Of a stretch of DNA of 64,000 nt, positions 42,484 through 51,299 are shown piece after piece (position 1 is the first letter of the stretch; each line of letters begins with the position of its first letter). Where the stretch lies: positions 109,531-173,530 of the forward strand of contig NZ_JAETZZ010000013.1 in NCBI RefSeq assembly GCF_022627325.1, read 5' to 3'. The translations under genes were made by a program, and so were the position numbers. The notes beneath the pieces are model-generated. The model saw nothing but the letters and a program-made list of their open reading frames with translations. It searched no databases and was not told where the DNA came from. The stretch comes from Pseudomonas putida (lineage in GTDB: Bacteria; Pseudomonadota; Gammaproteobacteria; Pseudomonadales; Pseudomonadaceae).

Positions 42484-43800
42484 ATGTTCAACAGCAAGCT
42501 CAAAAAAGAAATCCAGCAACTGCGCGAGGAGCTTCATTCCATCGAGCAGATCAAGAACAGCCTGGACAGCGAAATGCTGGTGCTACAGCTCGACCCCCAA
42601 GGGCGTATCGAGCTGGTCAACGGCAACTTCGAGAAAGAGATGCTGTACCGTAGCGAGCAACTGATCGGGCGCAGTATCGAAGAAATCGTGCCGGAACATG
42701 TGAAGAAGCTCGACTTCTACCAGCGCATGAAAAGCGCCATCCACCGCGGCGAACACCTCAATGGTGCCTTCCGCTTGCTGCGTGGCAACGGCGAAGAGGC
42801 CTGGCTGCGCTCGATCCTGCAACCAGTCAAGGGCAGTGATGGGCTCATCAGGCATTTCTCCATGCACTCCAGCGACCTGACCCGCACCATCGAGACCTCG
42901 CGCGAACACGAAAGCCTTATCAAGGCCTTGATGCGCTCCACTGCGGTGATCGAATTCAATCTTGACGGCCTGGTGCTGACTGCCAATGACCGCTTTCTGC
43001 AAACGCTGGGCTACAGCCTGGAGCAGGTTCGCGGCAAGCATCACCGCATGTTCTGCGAGCCAGAAGAAGCCAACTCGGCGGGCTATCAGGCGTTCTGGGA
43101 CAAGCTGCGCCGTGGTGAGTACGTGGCCGACCGCTTCAAGCGGATCGATGCCCATGGCCGTACCGTGTGGCTGGAGGCTTCCTACAACCCGATCATCGAT
43201 GCCCATGATGTGCTGTACAAGGTAGTGAAGTTCGCCACCGTGATCACCGACCAGGTCAATCAGGAGCAAGCCGTGGCGCAGGCAGCGGACATCGCCTACA
43301 CCACCTCGCTCGAAACCGACAGCAGCGCGCGCAAGGCTACCGATGTGGTGACCCAGACCGTCGAGGTGATGCGCGGCTTGGAGGGCTCGATGCAGGACGC
43401 CGCGGAAGGTATCCAGGCGTTGGACAAGCAGTCCAAGGTGATCGGCGCGATCATCAAGACCATCAGCGATATTGCCGGCCAGACCAACCTGCTGGCGCTC
43501 AACGCCGCCATCGAGGCCGCGCGTGCCGGGGAGCAGGGGCGTGGCTTTGCGGTGGTCGCCGACGAAGTGCGCCAGTTGGCTTCACGTACGAGTACCGCTA
43601 CTGAAGAGATCGCCAAGGTCGTGCAGCAGAATGAGCAATTGGCCCAGGCGGCGGTGGACATCATCGATACCAGCAAGCGCCAGGCCGAACAGGGGCTTGC
43701 GCTGGCGGCGGATACCGGAGGCGTGATCGTCGAAATTCAGGAGGGGGCGAAGAAAGTGGTGGATGCGGTGGGGCAGTTTTCCAGCCAGCTGAGCCATTGA
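42484..43800 (+). CDS. Soluble PAS-PAS methyl-accepting chemoreceptor (BdlA/Aer2-like)
   Basis: 438 aa with no membrane segment. An N-terminal coiled coil is followed by two PAS domains (about 30-140 and 155-265; for example LQLDPQGRIELVN and FNLDGLVLTANDRFL) and a short MCP signalling tip with QTNLLALNAAIEAARAGEQG. Similar layout to BdlA of P. aeruginosa, a biofilm-dispersion receptor. PAS domains may bind heme or flavin; I cannot tell. GGGAGCG precedes the ATG; an overlapping GTG at 42481 is also possible. Confidence 0.9.
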   Translation: MFNSKLKKEIQQLREELHSIEQIKNSLDSEMLVLQLDPQGRIELVNGNFEKEMLYRSEQLIGRSIEEIVPEHVKKLDFYQRMKSAIHRGEHLNGAFRLLRGNGEEAWLRSILQPVKGSDGLIRHFSMHSSDLTRTIETSREHESLIKALMRSTAVIEFNLDGLVLTANDRFLQTLGYSLEQVRGKHHRMFCEPEEANSAGYQAFWDKLRRGEYVADRFKRIDAHGRTVWLEASYNPIIDAHDVLYKVVKFATVITDQVNQEQAVAQAADIAYTTSLETDSSARKATDVVTQTVEVMRGLEGSMQDAAEGIQALDKQSKVIGAIIKTISDIAGQTNLLALNAAIEAARAGEQGRGFAVVADEVRQLASRTSTATEEIAKVVQQNEQLAQAAVDIIDTSKRQAEQGLALAADTGGVIVEIQEGAKKVVDAVGQFSSQLSH

Positions 43801-43864
43801 GACGGTTGCCGCATGACAACGCCAAATACCCGGAGCAGATAGGCGCCGGGTACGCAGTCATGGG

Positions 43865-44242
43865 TCAGGCAGTCAGTTGCTCGTAGACGTCACTGGCAAT
43901 GGCAGCGAAGGTTTCGATACTGGCGTATTTGCCATCGATGCGGTGCTCGTCAGCGAACGAATGCGCGACACCGAAGACGCCGCTGGTCTCACCCCTGATG
44001 ACCGGATGCTCATTGTTTTGCACAGCCTCGACCAGCAGGATTACCAGCGAGGCGCTGTGAGTCACCAACTGCTCACTTGGGTCATTGACGCTGTTGACGA
44101 ACAGCGCGGAGGCCGGAAAATCGATGCCTTGGGCCTGCAACGCTTCATCCAGCCGCCAGTTGGCCTTGTGCTTGAGAATCTCGAAGCCTTGTAGGTGCTC
44201 AGGAATGCCAGACAGGTCCAAATAGTCTTTATCATCGTTCAT
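43865..44242 (-). CDS. Orphan acidic hypothetical protein
   Basis: 125 aa, Asp/Glu rich: starts MNDDKDYLDLSGIPEHLQGF, has NSVNDPSEQLVTHSASLVILL and ends ASDVYEQLTA. No domain recognised; no signal or membrane segment. CAGGAG ten bases before the ATG at 44242 fixes the start. Sits between a soluble chemoreceptor and cysZ; function unknown. Confidence 0.7.
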   Translation of the reverse strand: MNDDKDYLDLSGIPEHLQGFEILKHKANWRLDEALQAQGIDFPASALFVNSVNDPSEQLVTHSASLVILLVEAVQNNEHPVIRGETSGVFGVAHSFADEHRIDGKYASIETFAAIASDVYEQLTA

Positions 44243-44334
44243 AGTGTTCAACTCCTGATTATCGGGCTGCGAAGGTGCGGCCCGATAATCAGTAGACAAC
44301 GGCGGGTAATGCGGCTAGCAGTACATATGTCTCG

Positions 44335-45060
44335 CTAGCGCTCTCTCACCCAGAACAGCGTCGCCCCGGCCACCGCAGCCGGCATCATCAGCACGTTTAC
44401 GCCTGGGATAAGCAACGCCAGGTACGTGATGCCACCGAAGCCCATCGACTGCCAGCGCTTCTCGCGCAACCAGGCCAGCATGTCCTGCCAGCTCATCTTG
44501 TTGTTGTCCGCCGGGTAGTCGATGTACTGGATGGCCATCATCCACACACCGAAGATCAGCCACAGCGGCGCGGCGATCACGTTGACCACCGGGATGAACG
44601 AGAGGATGAACAGCGCGATGGCTCGTGGCAGAAAGTAACCGAGCTTGCGCATTTCGCGGCCGAAGGTGCGTGGCACCATCGCCACCAGTTCGCCCCAGCT
44701 GAAGGCTGGGAAGTTATCCTCGCCACGCACCACCACCTCGACCTTTTCGGCCAGAAAGCCATTGAAAGGCGCGGCGATGATGTTGGCCACCAGGGTGAAG
44801 GTGAAGAACACCATCAGCACCAGCAAGGCGACGAAAAGCGGCCAGAGGATGTAGCTGAGAAAGCTCAGCCAGTCGGGCAGGGTTGGCAACAGGGCATCGA
44901 GCCAAAGGCCGAACTGGTGGCCGGCGAAGTAGATCATGCCGCCGAACAGCAGCAAGTTGATCGCCAACGGCAGCAGCACGAACAACCGCAGATTGGGGCT
45001 GAGCACCAGTTTCAGGCCTTCGCGCAGGTACTGGGGGCCGGAGAGGACAGGGGCTTGCAT
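44335..45060 (-). CDS. cysZ: Sulfate transport protein CysZ (EI24 family)
   Basis: 241 aa with four hydrophobic segments. PVLSGPQYLREGLKLVLSP at the start and the WGELVAMVPRTFGREMRKL block are CysZ-like; the protein imports sulfate at the inner membrane for cysteine synthesis. The next gene is trxB, whose thioredoxin partner also feeds sulfate reduction. Begins after a 330-base gap shared with trxB. Confidence 0.88.
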   Translation of the reverse strand: MQAPVLSGPQYLREGLKLVLSPNLRLFVLLPLAINLLLFGGMIYFAGHQFGLWLDALLPTLPDWLSFLSYILWPLFVALLVLMVFFTFTLVANIIAAPFNGFLAEKVEVVVRGEDNFPAFSWGELVAMVPRTFGREMRKLGYFLPRAIALFILSFIPVVNVIAAPLWLIFGVWMMAIQYIDYPADNNKMSWQDMLAWLREKRWQSMGFGGITYLALLIPGVNVLMMPAAVAGATLFWVRER

Positions 45061-45390
45061 CGAGACGCTCCGCAGAGAAGGGAAAACGCGCTGACCTTAC
45101 CGGCTTTGCCGCGCCGACGAAAGGCGGGCAGCGTGCGGGAAACTGCCTGTAACAAAAGCGCCAGGGCCTTTTTCGTAGGTGAAATTGACGTATAGAGGGT
45201 GCCTATGAGGTGGATTGTCGAAGGATATTTCCTTAATCTCTGCCACCTCGCTACAGTGCGCTCAACTTTCAGGTTTCGGACCTGCGCGTTGTAGCCTTCC
45301 CCAAGTGCTGCGTGGGTCCTTTTTAATTTCCAGCTGGCGCAGCCGGTATACCGATGCCGGCCCCTGAGGCCCGCTCGACAGGAGTTCGAC
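45061..45390. other. 330-bp gap between divergent cysZ and trxB
   Basis: No gene seen. Contains an AAGGA-TATT-TCCTT stem near 45222-45235 and, before trxB, GGTATACC (45345-45352), a possible -10; AGGAG lies six bases before the trxB ATG. Should hold both promoters. Confidence 0.4.
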
Positions 45391-46353
45391 ATGTCTGAAG
45401 TACGTCATTCGCGCGTCATCATCCTCGGTTCCGGCCCTGCCGGTTACAGTGCGGCGGTGTACGCCGCCCGCGCCAACCTCAAGCCGCTGCTGATCACCGG
45501 CATGCAGGCTGGCGGCCAACTGACCACCACTACCGAAGTCGACAACTGGCCAGGCGACCCCCATGGCCTGACCGGCCCGGCGCTGATGCAGCGCATGCAG
45601 GAACACGCCGAGCGTTTCGAGACCGAGATCGTCTTCGACCACATCAACGCCGTGGACCTGGCCAACAAGCCCTTCACCCTGCAGGGTGACAGCGGCAAGT
45701 ACACTTGCGACGCGCTGATCATCGCCACGGGTGCCAGCGCGCGCTACCTGGGCCTGCCGTCGGAAGAAACCTTCATGGGCAAGGGTGTGTCGGCTTGCGC
45801 TACCTGCGACGGCTTCTTCTATCGCAACAAGCCGGTGGCAGTGGTTGGCGGTGGTAACACTGCCGTGGAAGAGGCGTTGTACCTGGCCAACATCGCCAGT
45901 AAGGTAACCCTTGTGCACCGCCGCGAAACGTTCCGCGCCGAAAAGATCCTGGTCGACAAGCTCAACGCCCGCGTCGCCGAAGGCAAGATCGAGCTCAAGC
46001 TCAACGCTACCTTGGATGAAGTGCTGGGTGACAACATGGGCGTGACCGGTGCGCGCTTGAAGAACAACGATGGCAGCAGCGACGAAATCAAGGTCGACGG
46101 CGTGTTCATCGCTATCGGTCACACGCCGAACACCTCGCTGTTCGAAGGCCAGCTCACCCTGAAGGACGGCTACCTGGTGGTCAATGGCGGCCGTGAAGGC
46201 AACGCGACCGCCACCAATGTCGAAGGTGTGTTTGCCGCAGGCGACGTGGCTGACCACGTTTACCGCCAGGCGATCACCTCTGCTGGTGCCGGCTGCATGG
46301 CGGCGCTGGACGTCGAGCGTTACCTGGACGGCCTGGCCAACGCCTCGTTCTGA
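45391..46353 (+). CDS. trxB: Thioredoxin reductase
   Basis: 320 aa. FAD motif ILGSGPAGYSAAVYAARA at residues 10-27, redox-active CATC in SACATCDGFFYRNK, and NADPH motif VVGGGNTAVEEALYLA. Transfers electrons from NADPH to thioredoxin in the cytoplasm. Starts after AGGAG. Ends before two hairpins. Confidence 0.97.
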   Translation: MSEVRHSRVIILGSGPAGYSAAVYAARANLKPLLITGMQAGGQLTTTTEVDNWPGDPHGLTGPALMQRMQEHAERFETEIVFDHINAVDLANKPFTLQGDSGKYTCDALIIATGASARYLGLPSEETFMGKGVSACATCDGFFYRNKPVAVVGGGNTAVEEALYLANIASKVTLVHRRETFRAEKILVDKLNARVAEGKIELKLNATLDEVLGDNMGVTGARLKNNDGSSDEIKVDGVFIAIGHTPNTSLFEGQLTLKDGYLVVNGGREGNATATNVEGVFAAGDVADHVYRQAITSAGAGCMAALDVERYLDGLANASF

Positions 46354-46406
46354 TCTGTTGCCGGTTTTTAGCGTTTCAGGGCCGCACAGCGGCCCCAAAT
46401 CCGAAG

Positions 46407-46435
46407 ACACCGCGCCATCTGGCCGGTGTTTTCTT
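46407..46435. terminator. Terminator between trxB and nadC
   Basis: ACACCG (46407-46412) with CGGTGT (46424-46429) and an inner GCC/GGC, followed by TTTTC. A GGGCCGC/GCGGCCC stem lies just before it. Usable by trxB and by the convergent nadC. Confidence 0.7.
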
Positions 46436-46455
46436 TAGTCCCGCTACAGCCCACT

Positions 46456-47304
46456 TCAGAGGCTCAGGCGCATCGACAGGTCGACAGCCTTCACATCCTT
46501 GGTCATCGCACCAATGGAGATGTAGTCCACCCCAGTCTCGGCAATCACCCGCAGGGTGCTTTCAGTCACCCCGCCACTGGCCTCCAGCTTGGCTTTGCCA
46601 GCGGTAATGCGTACCGCTTCGCCCATTTCCTCCAGGCTCAGCTCATCGAGCATGATGATGTCAGCACCGGCGCTCAACGCCTGGCGCAGTTCATCCAGGC
46701 TTTCCACCTCGATTTCCACCGGCTTGCCCGGCGCAATGCGGTGGGCTGCCGCTACTGCTTCGGGCACACCGCCGCTGGCGGCAATATGGTTTTCCTTGAT
46801 CAGGAACGCATCGAACAGGCCGATGCGGTGGTTGTGGCAGCCGCCGCAGGTCACCGCATATTTTTGCGCCAGGCGCAGGCCGGGCAGGGTCTTGCGGGTG
46901 TCGAGCAGTTGCACCTGGGTGCCTTCGACCAGGTCGGCGAGCGCACGGGCCCGCGTGGCCACGCCCGACAGCAGCTGCAGGAAGTTCAGCGCACTTCGCT
47001 CGCCGCTGAGCAGTGAACGTGCCGGGCCTTCGAGGTGGAACAGCGCCTGGTTGGCCGTGGCACGGTCACCATCGGCCACCTGCCAGTGCACCGCAACACG
47101 CGGATCGAGTTGACGGAACACGGCATCGACCCAGGCGGTGCCGGCAATCACGCAATCTTCGCGGGTGATGATGGTGGCCTTGGCCAGGCGCTCGGCCGGA
47201 ATCAGCTGCGCGGTGATGTCGCCGCTGCCGATGTCCTCCAGCAGCGCGCGGCGCACGTTGGCTTCGATCTCGGCGGTCAGGTCGGCAAGGCGTAGGTTCG
47301 GCAT
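46456..47304 (-). CDS. nadC: Nicotinate-nucleotide pyrophosphorylase (carboxylating)
   Basis: 282 aa. Makes nicotinic acid mononucleotide from quinolinate and PRPP in NAD synthesis. DTRKTLPGLRLAQKYAV, the CHNHRIGLFDAFLIKENHI block and the C-terminal SGGVTESTLRVIAETGVDYISIGAMTKDV are diagnostic. Start at 47304 (MPNLRLADLT); a longer frame to 47322 is less likely. Confidence 0.96.
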   Translation of the reverse strand: MPNLRLADLTAEIEANVRRALLEDIGSGDITAQLIPAERLAKATIITREDCVIAGTAWVDAVFRQLDPRVAVHWQVADGDRATANQALFHLEGPARSLLSGERSALNFLQLLSGVATRARALADLVEGTQVQLLDTRKTLPGLRLAQKYAVTCGGCHNHRIGLFDAFLIKENHIAASGGVPEAVAAAHRIAPGKPVEIEVESLDELRQALSAGADIIMLDELSLEEMGEAVRITAGKAKLEASGGVTESTLRVIAETGVDYISIGAMTKDVKAVDLSMRLSL

Positions 47305-47546
47305 GGTCGGCTCCACAAGCAAGTTGCCGGCGATTATAGGGCAGGGGGCCGCTGTTTACAGCCGCCTTGCAGCGGACCTTTGGTCAGGCCAAGTGAGCAT
47401 TTGGCAAAAAATACAGTCATTTACCGGCGAGTGAAGCGGCGCTGGCAGGGATCGGCTTTTTTACCGATAATAGCGCCCAGTATTTGGCGTCATAGCTTTG
47501 ACGATTTTCATATTTATCGAACACGTCGCCCAGCAAGGAGTTCGGG

Positions 47547-49712
47547 ATGCATAAAGAAGGCAAGGTGGTGCCCTTGGCGGCCGCCATCGATCGAGGTGCG
47601 CGCACGCCCTTGCCTTGTCTGCCGATGCTGTTGCTGCAGGTGCGCGACAAGGCGGCGCTGCAATTGCGCCAAGGCTTGCAGGCCTTGTTCGACAACGCTG
47701 ACGATACCCTCTTTGAAATGGCCGAGAAGGCTGCCGACCGTTTCGATCAGAACCTCTATTTCGAAGCCATGCGCGACCTGCGCCTCAAGCGCAAGAGCAT
47801 CGAGCGCGGCTTTCTCGACACCTTCTACGAGACTTTCGCCCGCCTCGGGCAGCCCGAGCCGCTGGGTTTTGCAGCCGTTGCCGATCACCCGCGGAACAAG
47901 GCTCAGCAGGAGCGGGCTGCGACCATCGACAACATGGTCGCGCAGGTGCTGTCGCGTGACGGGCTTGCCCTGGATCAGTTGAGCCTGCGTTTGCAGGCCC
48001 TGCTCGAATGTACCCTGGACGCGCAAAAGAACCCGCTCGCACCTGGCGCATTATGTGGCTACTTCCTCGAAGCCGGGCGTAATCTGGGTGTTGGCCTGCG
48101 GGTCAAACTGGTCTTGCTGAAGCTGTTCGAACGCTATGTGCTGCGTGATACCGACGTGCTCTACGGCGAAGCCAACCAGTTGTTGGCCGCTGCCGGCGTG
48201 CTGGCTGAGCTGCCGCCTGCGCCGCGCCGGCGTGCCGAGGACCGTCGCCTGAGCTCGCGGCGCGCGCCTGCCAGCCTCAGGCCTGACGGGGCCATCGGCG
48301 CAGACAGTGCCGGGCAGGCTTTCTTCACCTCCTTGCAGGGGCTGCTGGCACCGGCACGCGGGAGGATCGCGCCACGCTTGCAATCGATTGCCACGGCTCA
48401 GCCGATAAACACTGCCGACCTGCTGCGCCTGCTCACGCATTTGCAGCACTACGTGCCGGCCACCTTCGACGAAGACGATTTCGACCTTGGCCAGCAGCTC
48501 GAACAGTTGCTGTTGCGGGTGAGTGTGCGCAGTGGCACCCGCAGGCGCATTGCCACGGCCGACATAGACATGATCAACCTGGTCGGCCTGCTGTTCGATT
48601 ACATCCAGGCCGATGACAACCTGCCGCACAGCCTGCGGGCGCTGATTGCACGCCTGCATATCCCGATGCTCAAGGTGGCACTGCTCGACAAAGGGCTGTT
48701 CAGCCGCGCCAGCCACCCTGCCCGGCGCTTGCTCAATGAGATCGCTGCCGCCTCGATCGGCTGGGAGACCGGCAGCGAAGGCCTGCGTGACAGCCTGCAC
48801 CTGCGGGTAGAGCGCATCGTCCAGCGTCTGCTCAACGACTTCACCGAGGACGCGGCGGTGTTCGCCGAACTGCTGGAGGACTTCATGGCCTTCAGCCAGG
48901 ATGAACGGCGGCGCAACGAACTGCTCGAGCAGCGCACCCGCGATGCCGAAGAAGGGCGTGCGCGGGCGGTGCAGGCTCGCCAGCAGGTGCAACAGGTACT
49001 CAATCAGCGCTTGCGCGGTAAGGTGCTGCCTCAAGCGGTGGTGCAGATGCTGGTACAAGCCTGGAGCCAGGTGCTGCTGCTGGCATGGCTCAAACAGGGT
49101 GAGGGCTCCTCGGCGTGGATCAACGCCCTTGCGACCATGGACACCTTGCTCGCCAGCATCCTCCCCCGGCGTGATCCGCAGGCCCTGCTGCAGCAAGTGC
49201 CCGGCCTGCTCAAGGCATTGCGCGAGGGGTTGGCCGGCGTGGCGCTGGACTCGCAGTCGACCCGCGACTTTTTCCAGCAGCTCGAGCAACTGCACCTGCG
49301 TGCCTGCGCCGGGGCCGAACTGCCGCCTGCCCCAGACGATCAGGCCCTGGCCGCAGTGCTGGTGGCTGAGGACATCGTGCTGGCAATGGCCGAAGAGCCC
49401 GCTTGTACGCCGCTGCACCCGCACGACGAGCACACCGCGCAGCTGCGTGCGGTGCAACGCCTGCGCATCGGCGCGTGGATAGAAGTGCTCGACGATGACG
49501 AGCCGTTGCGCTGCAAACTGGTGGCGCGTATCGACAGCAGTGACCGCCTGGTATTCGCCAACCGCACCGGCATGAAGGTACGCGAGTGGAACCTGCTGGG
49601 CCTCGCTCAAGCACTGCGCCTTGGTGAGGTGCGGCTACTGGACGACGGCCTGCTGTTCGAGCGGGCACTGGAGAGCGTGCTGGAAAGCTTGCGCCAGCAG
49701 CAGGTTCATTGA
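47547..49712 (+). CDS. DUF1631-family protein
   Basis: 721 aa. Mostly helical, with repeated Leu-rich segments and a long charged coiled-coil-like part (DERRRNELLEQRTRDAEEGR). The C-terminal WIEVLDDDEPLRCKLVARID and LVFANRTGMKVRE fits the PilZ-like ending seen in DUF1631 proteins, which suggests c-di-GMP or surface regulation, but this is inference. CAAGGAG before the ATG at 47547. Followed 85 bases later by ampD. Confidence 0.85.
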   Translation: MHKEGKVVPLAAAIDRGARTPLPCLPMLLLQVRDKAALQLRQGLQALFDNADDTLFEMAEKAADRFDQNLYFEAMRDLRLKRKSIERGFLDTFYETFARLGQPEPLGFAAVADHPRNKAQQERAATIDNMVAQVLSRDGLALDQLSLRLQALLECTLDAQKNPLAPGALCGYFLEAGRNLGVGLRVKLVLLKLFERYVLRDTDVLYGEANQLLAAAGVLAELPPAPRRRAEDRRLSSRRAPASLRPDGAIGADSAGQAFFTSLQGLLAPARGRIAPRLQSIATAQPINTADLLRLLTHLQHYVPATFDEDDFDLGQQLEQLLLRVSVRSGTRRRIATADIDMINLVGLLFDYIQADDNLPHSLRALIARLHIPMLKVALLDKGLFSRASHPARRLLNEIAAASIGWETGSEGLRDSLHLRVERIVQRLLNDFTEDAAVFAELLEDFMAFSQDERRRNELLEQRTRDAEEGRARAVQARQQVQQVLNQRLRGKVLPQAVVQMLVQAWSQVLLLAWLKQGEGSSAWINALATMDTLLASILPRRDPQALLQQVPGLLKALREGLAGVALDSQSTRDFFQQLEQLHLRACAGAELPPAPDDQALAAVLVAEDIVLAMAEEPACTPLHPHDEHTAQLRAVQRLRIGAWIEVLDDDEPLRCKLVARIDSSDRLVFANRTGMKVREWNLLGLAQALRLGEVRLLDDGLLFERALESVLESLRQQQVH

Positions 49713-49797
49713 CCTGCTGCTGCAGATTCACATGCAAAGCGCGATACTGGCAGGGCATACTGCGCCTCTGTACCTAGCGTTCTTCAGGAACTGCCCC

Positions 49798-50370
49798 ATG
49801 CAATTGGACCGTGCCACCGGCTGGTTCCACGGAAACGGAATCACCCACTGCCCTTCGCCGAACTTCAACGCGCGACCCGAGGGCGAATCGATTTCCCTGC
49901 TGGTGATCCACAACATCAGCCTGCCGCCGGCCTGCTTCGGCAGCGGCAAAGTCCAACAGTTCTTCCAGAACCGCCTGGACCCCGACGAACATCCCTACTT
50001 TGCCAGCATCAGCCACCTGACCGTATCGGCGCACCTGTTCGTGGAACGCGACGGTGCGGTGACCCAATTCGTGTCGTTGCTGGACCGTGCCTGGCATGCG
50101 GGTGTGTCGTGTTTTGACGGCCGAGAAGGCTGTAACGACTTTTCCATCGGTATCGAGCTGGAAGGTACCGACGACCTGCCTTACAGCGATGCCCAGTACC
50201 GTGCGCTGGAGCAACTCACCCGGCAGATTCAGGCGGCTTGGCCAGCTATCGACCTGGGCCGGATCCGTGGCCATAGCGACATTGCCCCGCAGCGCAAGAC
50301 CGATCCCGGCCCGGCATTCGACTGGCAGCGTTACCGTGCCGCCGTGCAGCACAACGAGGACAAGGCATGA
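49798..50370 (+). CDS. ampD: 1,6-anhydro-N-acetylmuramyl-L-alanine amidase
   Basis: 190 aa. Cytosolic zinc amidase of peptidoglycan recycling; its loss derepresses AmpC through AmpR in pseudomonads. Zinc ligands are visible in VIHNISLP (His 34) and RGHSDIAPQRKTDPG (His and Asp). AmpD-specific GIELEGTDDLPY lies between. No signal peptide, so this is the cytosolic form. ATG at 49798; ampE starts 3 bases before its end. Confidence 0.95.
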   Translation: MQLDRATGWFHGNGITHCPSPNFNARPEGESISLLVIHNISLPPACFGSGKVQQFFQNRLDPDEHPYFASISHLTVSAHLFVERDGAVTQFVSLLDRAWHAGVSCFDGREGCNDFSIGIELEGTDDLPYSDAQYRALEQLTRQIQAAWPAIDLGRIRGHSDIAPQRKTDPGPAFDWQRYRAAVQHNEDKA

Positions 50371-51197
50371 GTTTTCTGGTGTTGATACTGGCGTTGTGGG
50401 TCGAGAAGTTCTCGGCGCTGCGCCATCAGGTACAGCGCGATGGCTTCTTCCTGGGCGAGCTGGTGCGCCTGGAGCGCAGCGGGCGGGTGCATCCCTGGTG
50501 GAGCTTGGCCATCCTGGTGCTTGCACCCGTGGCGGTGCTGGTGCTGCTGCTGCACGTGCTCGACCCGGTGGCCTATGGGTTGCTGGCGCTGCCAGTGCAC
50601 CTGCTGGTGCTGATCTACAGCCTGGGCCGCGGCGATGCCAAGGCTGCCTTGGGCCCGCTTCGCGATGCCTGGCGGCGCGGCGACGACCAGGCCGCGCTGC
50701 ATGTGGCCGAGCGCGACCTGGGCCTGGAGGCTGATGAAGCCCAGGTGTTGCTGGTGCGCGTGCAAGGCTACTTGTTGTGGCAGGCCTATCAGAGTTTCTT
50801 CGCTGTGATCTTCTGGTACTTCGTGCTCGGCCCCGGGGCGGCGTTGGCCTATCGCTTGCTGGCGCTGACAGGCGATAACAGTAACCAACCTGCGCTGAAG
50901 GCCCGTGCCGAGCAGCTGCGGCACATCATGGACTGGCTTCCAGTGCGCGTGCTGGCCCTGAGTTTTGCCCTGGTTGGCAATTTCGTCGCAGTGACCCGCG
51001 TGATGCTGCACGAACTGCTCAACTGGCATATCAGCGCCGGGCACCTGGTGGCCAGGGTCGGGCGGGTTGCCGATGACATTCCCGAGCAAGAGGACAGCCA
51101 GCCTGGTGTGGCCCGGCTCGATAGCCTGTGGGAGCTGCTGCTGCGCTGTGCGGTGCTGTGGTACGCGGGCTTTGCGCTGTGGACGGTGCTGGTCTGA
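50367..51197 (+). CDS. ampE: AmpE inner-membrane protein
   Basis: 276 aa. Begins MSFLVLILALWVEKF, has four hydrophobic segments and GRGDAKAALGPLRDAWRRGD. AmpE is a membrane partner of AmpD in the recycling pathway; molecular role not settled. Overlaps ampD by 4 bases (ATGA), so it is the second gene of the ampDE operon. Confidence 0.92.
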   Translation: MSFLVLILALWVEKFSALRHQVQRDGFFLGELVRLERSGRVHPWWSLAILVLAPVAVLVLLLHVLDPVAYGLLALPVHLLVLIYSLGRGDAKAALGPLRDAWRRGDDQAALHVAERDLGLEADEAQVLLVRVQGYLLWQAYQSFFAVIFWYFVLGPGAALAYRLLALTGDNSNQPALKARAEQLRHIMDWLPVRVLALSFALVGNFVAVTRVMLHELLNWHISAGHLVARVGRVADDIPEQEDSQPGVARLDSLWELLLRCAVLWYAGFALWTVLV

Positions 51198-51299
51198 GCG
51201 CCGGTTAACCTTAAGTTACAAACCTCCGGTTCGATCTGCGTTATACAGGTGGCCTAGTGCTACCCCTCGCAGAACAACAAGAATTCAAGGAGGTGCCCC

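Noticed and set aside
48051..49610. 519-codon frame antisense to the DUF1631 gene
   Set aside because: Shadow frame; sense strand has ribosome site and family match.
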